Positions 27,766-40,445 of a stretch of DNA of 64,000 bases are shown here, piece after piece. Every line of letters begins with the position of its first letter. Positions within the stretch are counted from its first letter, which is position 1. This DNA is from Frateuria_A sp051900425. Lineage in GTDB: Bacteria > Pseudomonadota > Gammaproteobacteria > Xanthomonadales > Rhodanobacteraceae. The stretch spans positions 1 through 64,000 of the forward strand of contig NZ_JBHZGK010000004.1 in the NCBI RefSeq assembly GCF_051900425.1, given 5' to 3'. The translations under genes and the position numbers were made by a program. The notes below the pieces were generated by a model that did no database searches, was not told the DNA's origin, and was given only the letters and a program-made list of their open reading frames with translations.

Positions 27766-28461
27766 TCAGTCCCGGTGCGCGGCGTTGCGCGCGCGCCGGG
27801 CGCCGAAGCGGCGATCCAGTACGCCGACCAGTTTCTTGAAGCCACGCGAGAACTTGCCCCGTCGGGTCTTGCGCAGCTTTTCTTCCTCGCTGGTCAGCCA
27901 GGCGACCTGGATGACCCGGCGCTCGCCCTCGAAGGGCAGGTGGCCGTGGAAGGAGTTCTCGCAACGCTTGAACACGGCAAACTCGCCATACAGGGGCGTC
28001 AGTTCCGGCGCAACCAGATCGTCGATGTCGTCGATGCGGCGCAGGAAGCGCAGACAACCATCGCTGGTATCGGGCCACTGGTGATTGAGGTAGAGCAGGG
28101 CGGTGGCGACCTTCGACTTGCTGTCGGTATGGATCGTGCCATGGCGCTTGTTGAGGTGGCGGCACAGCGTGACCAGCGTGGGGTACTGGCCCAGGTCCGC
28201 GATGCCCAGCCGCTCGCCGATCGCCCTGGCGAAGGCGGGCGCCGTCAGGTCGGCCACCAGTGCGTTGATCGACGGGCCGCAATCGGCCGGATCGTACGGA
28301 AAGAAGCCCGCGCTGGTATAGCGCGGAAAGTCACGCTCCAGCTCGTTGCGTGCGTCGTCCGGCAACTGGCCATGGGCGATCAGGAACGGAAAGGGTTCCT
28401 GCCGCACAACGGTGTCGGGACGGTCGAGGCGGGCGGGGTCGAGCAGCACGGTGGCTTTCAT
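27766..28461 (-). CDS. 2-oxoglutarate-Fe(II) oxygenase (prolyl-hydroxylase-like)
   Basis: A 231-residue double-stranded beta-helix oxygenase. Iron ligands are His111 and Asp113 (IHTDSKSK) and His172 or His174 (NSFHGHLPFEGERRVIQ); Arg181 or Arg182 would hold 2-oxoglutarate. Relatives hydroxylate small molecules or proteins, and the substrate cannot be inferred. The C-terminus is unusually basic (RGFKKLVGVLDRRFGARRAR), which may bind nucleic acid or membrane. ATG at 28461 is preceded by a GAAGCC site. It stands alone between the CaCA gene and carA. Confidence 0.85.
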   Translation of the reverse strand: MKATVLLDPARLDRPDTVVRQEPFPFLIAHGQLPDDARNELERDFPRYTSAGFFPYDPADCGPSINALVADLTAPAFARAIGERLGIADLGQYPTLVTLCRHLNKRHGTIHTDSKSKVATALLYLNHQWPDTSDGCLRFLRRIDDIDDLVAPELTPLYGEFAVFKRCENSFHGHLPFEGERRVIQVAWLTSEEEKLRKTRRGKFSRGFKKLVGVLDRRFGARRARNAAHRD

Positions 28462-28613
28462 GGACGGCTTCGTGGACCGGACGGCGGCCAGTTTAGCGTG
28501 CGCCGAGCACACGCAGAGGCCCGTGTGGATGCCGTGTTCACGCTTTACGCGGTGGACAGAATCGGCCCCCGCACCTATCATTGCGACCCGCCCGAGACTT
28601 CTTCCGACCCAAG

Positions 28614-28648
28614 GTCCACAAGCCTGCTAGCAGCGGCTTGCGGACTTT
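28614..28648 (+). promoter_or_regulatory. Hairpin in the carA leader, possible attenuator
   Basis: GTCC-A-CAAGCCTGCT pairs with AGCAGCGGCTTG-C-GGAC (one mismatch, a 2-base bulge), followed by TTTGC, 25 bases before the carA start. The pyrimidine/arginine operon carAB is attenuated in some proteobacteria, but the U-tract here is short. Confidence 0.35.
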
Positions 28649-28672
28649 GCTGCACCTAAAGGCGGACCCCCA

Positions 28673-29799
28673 ATGCCCATTCCCGCTCTGCTTGCCCTCG
28701 AAGACGGCAGCGTGTTCCACGGCCACGCCGTGGGCGCGACTGGCGAAACCGTCGGCGAGGTGGTTTTCAATACGGCGATGACGGGCTACCAGGAGATCCT
28801 CACCGATCCCTCCTATGCCCGCCAGATCGTCACCCTGACCTATCCGCATGTCGGCAACACCGGCGTGAATCCCCCCGACGCCGAATCCATGCGCGTCCAG
28901 GCTGCCGGCCTGATCGTGCGCGACGTGCCGCGGCGGCCGAGCAACTGGCGCAGCACCGAAAGCCTGCCCGAGTACCTGGCGCGCCAGAACATCGTGGCGA
29001 TTGCCGGGATCGACACGCGCCGCCTGACCCGCATCCTGCTCGACAGGGGCGCGCTGAATGGCTGCATCCTGGCCGGCGAGGGTATCGACGCCGAGACGGC
29101 GTTGGCAAAGGCGCGCGCCTTCCCGGGCCTGAATGGCATGGATCTGGCCAAGGTGGTCAGCGTGCGCGAGCCCTACCACTGGACCGAGGGCGTGTACGAC
29201 CTCGACCGCGCTGCGTTCACTCAGCCGGCTACCCGCTACAAGGTGGTCGCGTACGACTACGGCACCAAGCTGAACATCCTGCGGCTGCTGGCCAGCCACG
29301 GCTGTGACATCACCGTGGTACCGGCGCAGACGCCCGCTGCCGAGGTGCTGGCGATGAAGCCCGATGGCGTATTCCTGTCCAACGGCCCGGGCGACCCGGC
29401 CGCGTGCGGCTACGCCATCGCGGCGACGAAGGCTTTCCTTGACGCGAAGATCCCGTTGTTCGGCATTTGCCTGGGCCACCAGTTGATGGGCCTGGCGCTT
29501 GGCGCGAAGACCATCAAGATGAAGTTCGGCCACCATGGCGCCAACCATCCGGTCAAGGACCACGACGACGGCCGCGTGCTGATCACCAGCCAGAACCACG
29601 GCTTTGCGGTGGATCCGAAGACGCTGCCGGGCAATGTGCGCGTTACCCACACTTCGCTGTTCGACGGCTCGCTGCAGGGCTTCGCGCTGACCGATCGCCC
29701 GGCGTTCTGCTTCCAGGGCCACCCGGAAGCGGCGCCCGGCCCACATGACGTCGGCTATCTCTTCGCGCGCTTCGCGCAGCTCATGCAGGAGGCCCGCTA

Positions 29800-29800
<1 letters not shown>
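28673..29800 (+). CDS. carA: Carbamoyl-phosphate synthase small subunit
   Basis: CarA releases ammonia from glutamine for CarB. The 375-residue protein has the N-terminal domain (LEDGSVFHGHAVG, FNTAMTGYQEILTDPSY) and a class-I glutamine amidotransferase. The nucleophile Cys lies in FGICLGHQLMGLALG, and the His/Glu pair in GHPEAAPGPHD. Its TAA overlaps the carB start in TAATG. Confidence 0.98.
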
Positions 29801-33023
<3,223 letters not shown>

Positions 33024-33027
<4 letters not shown>

Positions 33028-33500
33028 GTCGCGCCCCCATGACCAAGGCCGGTTCGGAGCGCCTGCGCGGCGAGCTGGACCGCCTCAAGTCGGTCGAGCG
33101 TCCGCGCATCATCGCGGCGATCGCCGAAGCCCGCGCCCATGGCGACCTGAAGGAGAACGCCGAGTATCACGCCGCGCGCGAGCAGCAGAGCTTCATCGAA
33201 GGACGCATCGGCGAGCTGGAGGCCGTCCTGTCGACCGCCGAGGTGATCGACGTGTCCCGGCTCGGCGCCGGCAGCAAGGTGGTGTTCGGCGCCACCGTCG
33301 ACCTGGAGGACGAGGATTCCGGCGAAGCGGTGACCTACCAGATCGTGGGCGACCTGGAGGCGGACATCAAGCAGCGGCTGATTGCCGTGTCTTCGCCGAT
33401 CGCCCGTGCGCTGATCGGCAAGAGCGAAGGCGACAGTTTCGAGTTCAGGGCGCCCAATGGCGTCAAGCGCTACGAGATCACGGGCGTTCGCTACGAATGA
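33024..33500 (+). CDS. greA: Transcription elongation factor GreA
   Basis: GreA rescues backtracked RNA polymerase by stimulating transcript cleavage. The 158-residue protein has the N-terminal coiled coil with acidic tip (HGDLKENAEYHAAREQQSF) and the C-terminal FKBP-like domain (YQIVGDLEADIKQRLIAVSSPIARALIGK split over residues 109-137; GDSFEFRAPNGVKRYEI). It is coupled to carB by the ATGA overlap and followed by a strong terminator. Confidence 0.97.
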
Positions 33501-33586
33501 ACCACCATGGCCGGGCAGGGCGACCTCGGTCCGCCGTGTCCGCGCCGGCGTCGGCCCGCGTAGCGGATCGACAAAACGCAGGCAAC

Positions 33587-33615
33587 AAAAAAGGCCGCTT
33601 CGAGCGGCCTTTTTG
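33587..33615. terminator. Bidirectional rho-independent terminator between greA and rpmJ
   Basis: AAAAAAGGCCGCTTCGAGCGGCCTTTTTG contains a perfect 8-bp stem with a TTCG-type loop, flanked by an A-run on the left and a T-run on the right. It therefore serves carAB-greA and the convergent rpmJ. Confidence 0.92.
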
Positions 33616-33631
33616 CGTCAACCCGGACAGC

Positions 33632-33757
33632 TCAGCGCTGGCGCGCCTTGAAACGCGGGTTGCTCTTGCAGATCACGAAGACCTTGCCGCGACGGCGCAC
33701 GACCTTGCAGTCACGGTGCCGCTGCTTGGCGGACTTCAGAGAGGAAAGCACCTTCAC
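33632..33757 (-). CDS. rpmJ: 50S ribosomal protein L36, type B (C-minus)
   Basis: The 41-residue product MKVLSSLKSAKQRHRDCKVV... resembles YkgO-type L36. Compared with the zinc-binding form (three Cys and one His), only two cysteines remain (Cys17 and Cys31) and the terminal His is absent, so zinc should not be bound. GTG at 33757 follows AGGAG with good spacing. C-minus copies often replace the zinc form under zinc limitation, though in Xanthomonadales this may be the only L36. Confidence 0.93.
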   Translation of the reverse strand: MKVLSSLKSAKQRHRDCKVVRRRGKVFVICKSNPRFKARQR

Positions 33758-33821
33758 GGCCAGCTCCTGGAAACAATTCGGGAAAATTCAAGCCGCTAAG
33801 TGTAGCCACAGTCGGCTGGCT

Positions 33822-34730
33822 TCACAAGTCCGCATCTTCCACGCCCTTGACGATCTGGAGGAACTTCGCCAGCACCGGGGAAGGGTTGTCCCTGCGGCTG
33901 GCAACCGCCAGCAGCAGGTAGGCGTCCGGATCCTCCAGCGAGACGTAGCTGACCCCGCCCAGCTGGACTGCGCGCATGCTGGCTGGCACCAGTGCCAATC
34001 CGATGCCGGCCGCGACCAGTGCCAGCAGACCGTTGATCTGCTGGGCCTGCTGGCCGATCAGCGGATGGAAGCCGGCCTTGCCCGCCAGTTGCACCAGGCG
34101 GTCGTAAAGCGTCGCCGCCAGTTCGCGCGGCTGGCTGACGAAGACCTCGTTGGCCAACGCGCCGAAGTGCACGCTGTCCTGCCCGGATAAAGCATGGCCG
34201 CTGGGTACGGCCAGCACCAGCGGCTCGTAGTCGATCACGTCGATCCGCAACATGCGAGAGTCGGACTCGTGGCGGGGCTCGTCGCGCACGAAGCCGACGT
34301 CGATCTGGTCTGCGCGCAAGGCGGTGAACTGCGGTTCGCTGTACATCTCCTGCAGCTGCATGCGCACCCTCGGAGCGTGCTGCCGAAAGCGCAGCAGCGT
34401 CTGCGGCAGCGCCCGGTGGAAGGTGACCGAGATGGTGTACGCCAGCCGCAATGCCCCGCTGAAGCCCGCCGCCGCGTCGCTGACGTGGGCGCGGGCCTGC
34501 TCGGCCTGGGCCAGGATCTGCCGCGCCTGTTCCAGCAGGATGCGCCCGGGCTCGGTCAGGGCGACGTTACGCTTGTCGCGGTCGAACAGGCGGGTGCCCA
34601 GATCCTGTTCCAGCGCCTGGATCTGCTGCGATAGCGGCGGCTGGGAAATGTGCAGGCGCTGGGCGGCGCGGGTGAAGCTCAGCTCCTCGGCGACGGCCAC
34701 AAAATAGCGAAGCTGGCGGAAGTCGAACAT
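33822..34730 (-). CDS. LysR-family transcriptional regulator
   Basis: The 302-residue protein has an N-terminal winged helix (RQLRYFVAVAEELSFTRAAQRLHISQPPLSQQI split over residues 5-37) and a periplasmic-binding-like effector domain. The QPPLSQQIQALEQDLGTRLFDR pattern is close to BenM/CatM-type regulators that act on aromatic or acid catabolism. The target is unknown. The fadH-like gene lies upstream in the same orientation, not divergent, so a classic LysR-target pair is not evident. Confidence 0.92.
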   Translation of the reverse strand: MFDFRQLRYFVAVAEELSFTRAAQRLHISQPPLSQQIQALEQDLGTRLFDRDKRNVALTEPGRILLEQARQILAQAEQARAHVSDAAAGFSGALRLAYTISVTFHRALPQTLLRFRQHAPRVRMQLQEMYSEPQFTALRADQIDVGFVRDEPRHESDSRMLRIDVIDYEPLVLAVPSGHALSGQDSVHFGALANEVFVSQPRELAATLYDRLVQLAGKAGFHPLIGQQAQQINGLLALVAAGIGLALVPASMRAVQLGGVSYVSLEDPDAYLLLAVASRRDNPSPVLAKFLQIVKGVEDADL

Positions 34731-34755
34731 AGTCGAATCCCAAATAAATCGGGAG

Positions 34756-34770
34756 CCAAATATATATTGG
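34756..34770. promoter_or_regulatory. AT-rich palindrome CCAAATATATATTGG upstream of the LysR gene
   Basis: CCAA and TTGG arms flank an ATATATA centre in the 210-base gap between the LysR start and the fadH end. It is the most AT-rich spot in an otherwise GC-rich window, and is a candidate LysR autoregulatory site or promoter region. Confidence 0.35.
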
Positions 34771-34940
34771 ATAGGCCTTTGTGACGACGGTATCGTTTGT
34801 CTCGTCCCGCCACCTTCCCCCTCCCCCCAGGTGGCGGTGACCCTCGCTCCGCAGCGACGCTATCCCCGCGGTCCCGGTCTTCCTCCCCCAGAGCCGGCAC
34901 CGACGCGTCGTTCGCGGGGCGCTTTCTTTCTCCGGGCTTG

Positions 34941-36965
34941 CTACAGCGCCGCGGCCAGGCGCGTACCCTGGGCGATCGCGCGCTTCGCGTCGAGCTCGGC
35001 CGCCACGTCGGCACCGCCGATGACGTGCGGCCTGAAGCCGGCCTCCAGCAGCGCATCGGCCAGGCCGCGAGCCGGTTCCTGGCCCGCACAGACCACCACG
35101 TTGTCGACCGGCAGCACCTGTGGCTGGCCAGCCAGCAGGATATGCAGGCCTGCGTCGTCGAAGCGCTCGTATTGCACGCTGCCGAGCATCCGGACCTGGT
35201 GCGCCTTGAGCGTGGCCCGGTGCACCCAGCCGGTGGTCTTGTTGAGGCGCGCGCCCGGACGGCCTTCGCTCCGCTGCAGCAGCCAGACCTGCCGTGCGGG
35301 TGATTCCGGCCTCGGAGCCGTCAGGCCGCCGCGCGCGGTCAACGTACGATCCACGCCCCAGGCCTGCGCCCAGCGCACGGGATCCAGCGCAGGGGAGGGC
35401 GGCTGCCCGGCCAGGAATTCGGCCACATCGAAGCCGATGCCCCCGGCGCCGATGATCGCCACCCGCGGCCCCACCGGGTGATCGTGCGCGAGCACGTCCA
35501 GATAGCCGAGCACGCGCGGGTCCTCGCTGCCCGGGAAGCGGATCCGGCGCGGCAAGACGCCGGTGGCGACCACGATTTCGTCGAAGCCGCGCAACGCCCC
35601 CGCGTCGGCCCGGCAGCCCAGCCGTTGCTCCACGCCCAACTCGCCCAGGCGATGGCGGTAGTAGCGCAGCGTCTCGTGGAACTCCTCCTTGCCAGGAATG
35701 CGCTTGGCGTAGTTGAACTGCCCGCCGATGTCGCTCGCCTGCTCGAACAGCGTCACCAGGTGGCCGCGTTCGGCGAGCGTGGTGGCACAGGCCAGCCCGG
35801 CGGGGCCGGCGCCGACCACGGCGATGCGCTTGTGCTGCGTGGCCGGCAAGACGACCAGTTCGGTCTCGTGGCACGCGCGCGGGTTGACCAGGCAACTGGC
35901 GCGCTTGTTCTGGAACACGTGATCCAGACACGCCTGGTTGCAGGCGATGCAGGTGTTGATCGCGGCGCCGCGTCCCGAACGCGCCTTGGTTGCCCAGTCC
36001 GGATCGGCCAGGAGCGGGCGGGCCATCGAGACCATGTCGGCCTCGCCGGTGACCAGCACACGCTCGGCCACTTCGGGCATGTTGATGCGGTTGGTGGCCA
36101 CCAGCGGCAGCCCGACCTCACGCTTGAGCCGCTGGGTGACCCAGGCAAAGCCGGCGCGCGGCACCGAAGTGACGATGGTCGGCACGCGCGCCTCGTGCCA
36201 GCCGATGCCGGTGTTGATGATGCTGGCGCCCGCCGCTTCGATGGCCTTGGCCAGCATGACGATCTCATCCCAGGACTGGCCACCCTCGACCAGTTCCAGC
36301 ATGGACAAGCGATAGATGATGATGAAGTCGTGCCCGAGCGCCTCGCGCGTGCGCCGCACGATCTCGACCGGAAAGCGCATGCGGCGGTTGGCATCGCCGC
36401 CCCAGGCATCCTCCCGCCGATTGGTACGAGGGGCCAGGAACTGGTTGATGAGGTAGCCCTCCGAGCCCATGACCTCGACGCCGTCATAGCCGGCTTCGCG
36501 GGCGAGCCGCGCGCAGCGCACGAAATCGGCGATCGTGCGCTCGACGCCGCGGGCGGAGAGAGCCCGCGGGGTGAACGGGGTGATGGGCGACTTGATCTTC
36601 GAGGGTGCCACCGACAGCGGGTGATAGCCGTAGCGGCCTGCATGCAGGATCTGCAGGCAGATGTGTCCGCCCTCGGCATGCACCGCCCGGGTCAGCTTGC
36701 GATGCCGCGCCACATGCCATGGCATCGACAGCCGGCCACCGAAGGGCTTCAGCCAACCCTGGATGCTGGGCGCGATGCCGCCTGTCACCATCAGGCCCAC
36801 GCCACCCCGCGCGCGTTCGGCGAAGTAGGCTGCAAGCTTGTCGTAGTCCGCCGCACGGTCCTCCAGCCCCGTATGCATCGAACCCATCAGGATGCGGTTC
36901 GGCAAGGTGACGTGGCCCAGGTCCAGCGGGGCGAACAGGTGCGGATAGTGCATGCCGGCGTCCAT
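34941..36965 (-). CDS. fadH: 2,4-dienoyl-CoA reductase (NADPH)
   Basis: FadH removes double bonds of unsaturated fatty acids for beta-oxidation. The 674-residue protein starts with an Old-Yellow-Enzyme TIM barrel (FAPLDLGHVTLPNRILMGSM). A [4Fe-4S] cluster motif follows (Cys339, Cys342, Cys346 and Cys358: CIACNQACLDHVF). The FAD/NADPH-binding half comes last (VVGAGPAGLACATTLAERG; VAIIGAGGIGFDVAEFL). ATG at 36965 is shown; the family aligns better from ATG at 36953 (MHYPHLFAP). The acyl-CoA-binding protein lies upstream in the same direction. Confidence 0.93.
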   Translation of the reverse strand: MDAGMHYPHLFAPLDLGHVTLPNRILMGSMHTGLEDRAADYDKLAAYFAERARGGVGLMVTGGIAPSIQGWLKPFGGRLSMPWHVARHRKLTRAVHAEGGHICLQILHAGRYGYHPLSVAPSKIKSPITPFTPRALSARGVERTIADFVRCARLAREAGYDGVEVMGSEGYLINQFLAPRTNRREDAWGGDANRRMRFPVEIVRRTREALGHDFIIIYRLSMLELVEGGQSWDEIVMLAKAIEAAGASIINTGIGWHEARVPTIVTSVPRAGFAWVTQRLKREVGLPLVATNRINMPEVAERVLVTGEADMVSMARPLLADPDWATKARSGRGAAINTCIACNQACLDHVFQNKRASCLVNPRACHETELVVLPATQHKRIAVVGAGPAGLACATTLAERGHLVTLFEQASDIGGQFNYAKRIPGKEEFHETLRYYRHRLGELGVEQRLGCRADAGALRGFDEIVVATGVLPRRIRFPGSEDPRVLGYLDVLAHDHPVGPRVAIIGAGGIGFDVAEFLAGQPPSPALDPVRWAQAWGVDRTLTARGGLTAPRPESPARQVWLLQRSEGRPGARLNKTTGWVHRATLKAHQVRMLGSVQYERFDDAGLHILLAGQPQVLPVDNVVVCAGQEPARGLADALLEAGFRPHVIGGADVAAELDAKRAIAQGTRLAAAL

Positions 36966-37127
36966 TCAAACGATCGTATGAATGTGCCGGGTGGGCGCGA
37001 CGAAAGCAAGCCGGGCGGCCGGTTTCCTGTTTTTGCCAGCGGCGGGCTGGGGAGCGGGGCGTATGTCAGATCGGGACCCGCCCCGCCCGAACCGCCTCGC
37101 AAAGGGCAGCGCTGAAGTCCGGGGCGG

Positions 37128-37385
37128 TCAGGCGAGCAGCTGGCGCACCAGCGCGATGTAGCGGCGCATCGCTTCGTCCTGCGACGTGCCACCCAGCTGC
37201 GCCCAGGCCTCGTGCTTGGCAGTGCCGACGAAATCGAAGAAGCCGGGGGGATGGGCCTGGATGTCGCCCAGCGAACCCTGCTTGTACAGGGCGTAGAGCC
37301 TGAGCAGGGTGTCGTTGTCAGGTCGGGTGCCGAGCCGCTTGACGTTCTCGGCAGCTTGTTCGAACTCGCGGCGAAGATCGGTCAT
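37128..37385 (-). CDS. Acyl-CoA-binding protein
   Basis: The 85-residue protein has the ACBP signature: LRREFEQAAENVKRL, LLRLYALYKQGSLGDI, PGFFDFVGTAKHEAWAQLGG and MRRYIALVRQLL, including the Lys/Tyr positions that hold the CoA. It buffers long-chain acyl-CoA. Together with fadH downstream, it suggests a small fatty-acid use locus. ATG at 37385 is the family start. It is divergent from cmk. Confidence 0.93.
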   Translation of the reverse strand: MTDLRREFEQAAENVKRLGTRPDNDTLLRLYALYKQGSLGDIQAHPPGFFDFVGTAKHEAWAQLGGTSQDEAMRRYIALVRQLLA

Positions 37386-37481
37386 GGGGAGGGCACGCGA
37401 CGACGGTGCGCGGCTGGATAGCACGCGCCCCGGGGGTGGTCAACGCGCTAACATGGGCTTTTTGCAGAGTCCGGGAGACCC

Positions 37482-38165
37482 ATGAGCCGCACGCAGCCGG
37501 TCCCAGTCCTCACCATCGACGGGCCGTCCGGGTCGGGCAAGGGCACCATCAGCCGCCTGGTCGCCGAACAACTGGGCTGGCGCCTGCTCGATTCAGGCGC
37601 GCTGTACCGGGCGGTCGGTTATGCAGCCGGCGCCGAGGGCCTGGACCTGTCCGACGCGGACGCGGTGACCCGTTGCGCCCAGACCACGAAGATCCGCTTC
37701 CAGGCGGCCGCCGATGGGGGCGACACGCGGGTGATCGTCAATGGCCACGACGCCACCGACGAGCTGCGCACGGAGACCGCGGGTGCGGCGGCTTCGGCGA
37801 TCGCCTCGATCCCCTCGGTGCGGCAAGCCCTGGTCGACCTGCAACTGGGCTTCCGCAAGAGCCCGGGCCTGGTCGCCGACGGGCGGGACATGGGGACGGT
37901 GATCTTCCCGGACGCGCCCTTCAAGGTGTTCCTCACGGCCAGCGCCGCCGAGCGGGCGAAAAGGCGCTATAAGCAGTTGAAGGAAAAGGGGCTGAACGTT
38001 ACACTTGCAGCCCTTCAGCGCGAGATCGAGGCGCGCGACGAACGCGATGCGTCGCGCAAGGTCGCCCCGCTTCGCCCGGCCGAAGATGCGGTTCTGGTGG
38101 ATACCACCGGCATGCCCATCGAGGTCGTCGTCGCGAAAGTATTCGCCGTCGTGCAGCCCCGATAA
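37482..38165 (+). CDS. cmk: Cytidylate kinase
   Basis: Cmk phosphorylates CMP and dCMP. The 227-residue protein has the P-loop IDGPSGSGKGTISRLVAEQL (residues 12-31), LDSGALYRAVGY, VADGRDMGTVIFPDAP and the lid arginines in SRKVAPLRPA. It is the usual partner of rpsA in gammaproteobacteria; here aroA is not adjacent. An intrinsic terminator follows. Confidence 0.97.
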   Translation: MSRTQPVPVLTIDGPSGSGKGTISRLVAEQLGWRLLDSGALYRAVGYAAGAEGLDLSDADAVTRCAQTTKIRFQAAADGGDTRVIVNGHDATDELRTETAGAAASAIASIPSVRQALVDLQLGFRKSPGLVADGRDMGTVIFPDAPFKVFLTASAAERAKRRYKQLKEKGLNVTLAALQREIEARDERDASRKVAPLRPAEDAVLVDTTGMPIEVVVAKVFAVVQPR

Positions 38166-38185
38166 GGCTGCACGCGGCTTTAGGC

Positions 38186-38208
38186 GCCTCCGCCGCGGCG
38201 GGGGTTTT
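38186..38208 (+). terminator. Terminator after cmk
   Basis: CCTCCGCCG pairs with CGGCGGGGG (one wobble) and is followed by TTTT (38187-38207). Confidence 0.65.
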
Positions 38209-38348
38209 GGTCAACGGTGCCGACAGGGCGGTCCGTCACAGGGCGCGTTTTCTGCGACACCCACAACCGGTGGGCCGGTTAGCCCGTGCGCATTTGATCC
38301 GACGGCGCGCACAGGGGGCTACGGCCTTTTCTCATTTCTGGAATCAAC

Positions 38349-40022
38349 ATGACTGAAAGTTTTGCCGAGCTGTTTGAACAGAGCCAGCAGGCCATTGCCA
38401 AGCTGAAGCCGGGCGCCATCGTCACCGGTATCGTTGTGGAAATCCGCAACGACGTCGTCGTGATCAACGCCGGTCTCAAGAGCGAAGGCATCGTCCCGAT
38501 CGAGCAGTTCCGGGACGAAGAGGGCACGCTGGAAGTGCAGGTAGGCGACGAGGTGAAGGTTGCCCTCGACGCCCTGGAAGACGGCTTCGGCGAGACCAAG
38601 CTCTCCCGCGAGAAGGCCAAGCGTTCGATGGTGTGGGACGACCTCGAGCAGGCTTTCGACAAGGAAGAGACCATCACCGGCAAGATCTCCGGCAAGGTCA
38701 AGGGCGGCTTCACCGTCGACATCAAGGACGTCCGCGCGTTCCTGCCGGGCTCGCTGGTCGATGTGCGCCCGGTGCGTGACCCGGTGTACCTCGAGGGCAA
38801 GGACCTCGAGTTCAAGATCATCAAGCTGGACCGCAAGCGCAACAACGTGGTCGTCAGCCGCCGCGCCGTCGTCGAGACCGAGTTCTCCGAGGAGCGCGAG
38901 AAGCTGCTGGAGCGCCTGACCGAGGGCGCGGTGGTCAAGGGCACGGTCAAGAACCTCACCGACTACGGCGCGTTCGTGGACCTGGGCGGCATCGACGGCC
39001 TGCTGCACATCACCGACATGGCGTGGAAGCGCGTGCGCCATCCGTCCGAGGTGGTCAACGTCGGCGACGAGCTGGACGTGCGCGTGCTCAAGTACGACCG
39101 CGAGCGCAACCGCGTGTCGCTGGGCCTCAAGCAGCTGGGCGACGATCCGTGGGTTGCGATTTCGCGTCGCTATCCGGTCGGCAGCCGCATCTTCGGCAAG
39201 GTCTCCAACGTCACCGATTACGGCTGCTTCGTCGAGATCGAGCCGGGCGTGGAAGGCCTGGTCCACGTGTCCGAGATGGACTGGACCAACAAGAACGTCA
39301 ATCCGGCCAAGGTGGTGCAGGTCGGCGACGAGACCGAAGTGATGGTGCTGGACGTGGATGAAGAGCGTCGTCGCATCTCGCTGGGCATCAAGCAGACCCG
39401 CTCCAACCCGTGGGAAGCCTTCGCCGCGATGCACAAGAAGGGCGACAAGGTCTCCGGCCAGATCAAGTCGATCACCGACTTCGGCATCTTCATCGGCCTG
39501 GATGGCGGCATCGATGGTCTGGTGCACCTGTCCGATATCTCCTGGCAGGCGTCCGGCGAAGACCTCGTGCGCAACTTCAAGAAGGGCGACGAGATCGAGG
39601 CAGTGGTGCTGGCGGTCGATCCGGAGCGTGAGCGCATCTCCCTCGGCATCAAGCAGATGGAACAGGATCCGTTCGGCCAGTTCATGGCCAACAACCCGCG
39701 CGGCACGATCGTCAACGGCACCGTGAAGGAAGTGGACGCCAAGGGTGCGGTGATCGACCTGGGCGAGGGCGTGGAGGGTTACCTGCGCGCCAACGACATC
39801 GCCAAGGAGCGTGTCGAGGACGCCACTCAGTACCTGAAGGTGGGTGACAAGGTCGAAGCCAAGTTCACCGGCATGGATCGCAAGGGTCGCCAGCTGGCAC
39901 TCTCGATCCGCGCCAAGGACGAGGAAGACCTGCAGGACGCGATGGCCGAGTACGGCTCCGCGGCCGGCGGCACCACCAAGCTGGGCGCGCTGCTCAAGGA
40001 GCAGCTCAACAAGTCCGAGTAA
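38349..40022 (+). CDS. rpsA: 30S ribosomal protein S1
   Basis: S1 unwinds and loads mRNAs on the 30S subunit. The 557-residue protein has six OB-fold S1 repeats (first GAIVTGIVVEIRNDVVVINAGL; typical later ones VKGTVKNLTDYGAFVDLGG, IFGKVSNVTDYGCFVEIEPG, VSGQIKSITDFGIFIGLDG, VNGTVKEVDAKGAVIDLGE). The highly expressed gene shows strong codon bias. The 183-base leader may hold S1 autoregulatory structure. Confidence 0.98.
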   Translation: MTESFAELFEQSQQAIAKLKPGAIVTGIVVEIRNDVVVINAGLKSEGIVPIEQFRDEEGTLEVQVGDEVKVALDALEDGFGETKLSREKAKRSMVWDDLEQAFDKEETITGKISGKVKGGFTVDIKDVRAFLPGSLVDVRPVRDPVYLEGKDLEFKIIKLDRKRNNVVVSRRAVVETEFSEEREKLLERLTEGAVVKGTVKNLTDYGAFVDLGGIDGLLHITDMAWKRVRHPSEVVNVGDELDVRVLKYDRERNRVSLGLKQLGDDPWVAISRRYPVGSRIFGKVSNVTDYGCFVEIEPGVEGLVHVSEMDWTNKNVNPAKVVQVGDETEVMVLDVDEERRRISLGIKQTRSNPWEAFAAMHKKGDKVSGQIKSITDFGIFIGLDGGIDGLVHLSDISWQASGEDLVRNFKKGDEIEAVVLAVDPERERISLGIKQMEQDPFGQFMANNPRGTIVNGTVKEVDAKGAVIDLGEGVEGYLRANDIAKERVEDATQYLKVGDKVEAKFTGMDRKGRQLALSIRAKDEEDLQDAMAEYGSAAGGTTKLGALLKEQLNKSE

Positions 40023-40056
40023 TTCCTTTAGAATTACAATGACTTGAGTACGAAGC

Positions 40057-40082
40057 GGGGCGGCCCAGGCCGCCCCGTCGTT
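40057..40082 (+). terminator. Hairpin after rpsA
   Basis: GGGGCGGCC (40057-40065) and GGCCGCCCC (40068-40076) are perfect complements, followed by GTCGTTT. Strong stem, weak U-tract. Confidence 0.6.
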
Positions 40083-40107
40083 TGAACGTCACGGACATTG
40101 GGGACCC

Positions 40108-40413
40108 ATGACCAAATCCGAACTGATCGAAGCGCTTGCCAGGCGCCAGACCCACCTTGCCTTCAGCGACGTGGAGCTCGCGGTCAAGAGCGTGATCGAG
40201 CAGATGAGCCACGCCCTGGCACAGGGCGAGCGCATCGAGGTCCGCGGCTTTGGCAGCTTCGCGCTGCATTACCGGCCGCCACGGATGGGGCGCAACCCCA
40301 AGACCGGCGACGCGGTGGCCCTGCCGGGCAAGCACGTGCCGCATTTCAAGCCGGGCAAGGAACTGCGCGAGCGGGTGAACCTGTCGCTGCAGGCGGAAAC
40401 CGAAGCGGCCTGA
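40108..40413 (+). CDS. ihfB: Integration host factor beta subunit
   Basis: IHF bends DNA in replication, transcription and recombination. The 101-residue protein has MTKSELIEAL, IEQMSHALAQGERIEVRGFGSF split over residues 33-54, and the DNA-intercalating arm RPPRMGRNPKTGDAV. It follows rpsA as in E. coli and is followed by a terminator. Confidence 0.97.
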   Translation: MTKSELIEALARRQTHLAFSDVELAVKSVIEQMSHALAQGERIEVRGFGSFALHYRPPRMGRNPKTGDAVALPGKHVPHFKPGKELRERVNLSLQAETEAA

Positions 40414-40445
40414 TACGCGGCTGGTCCCAAAATACAGGATGGTGC

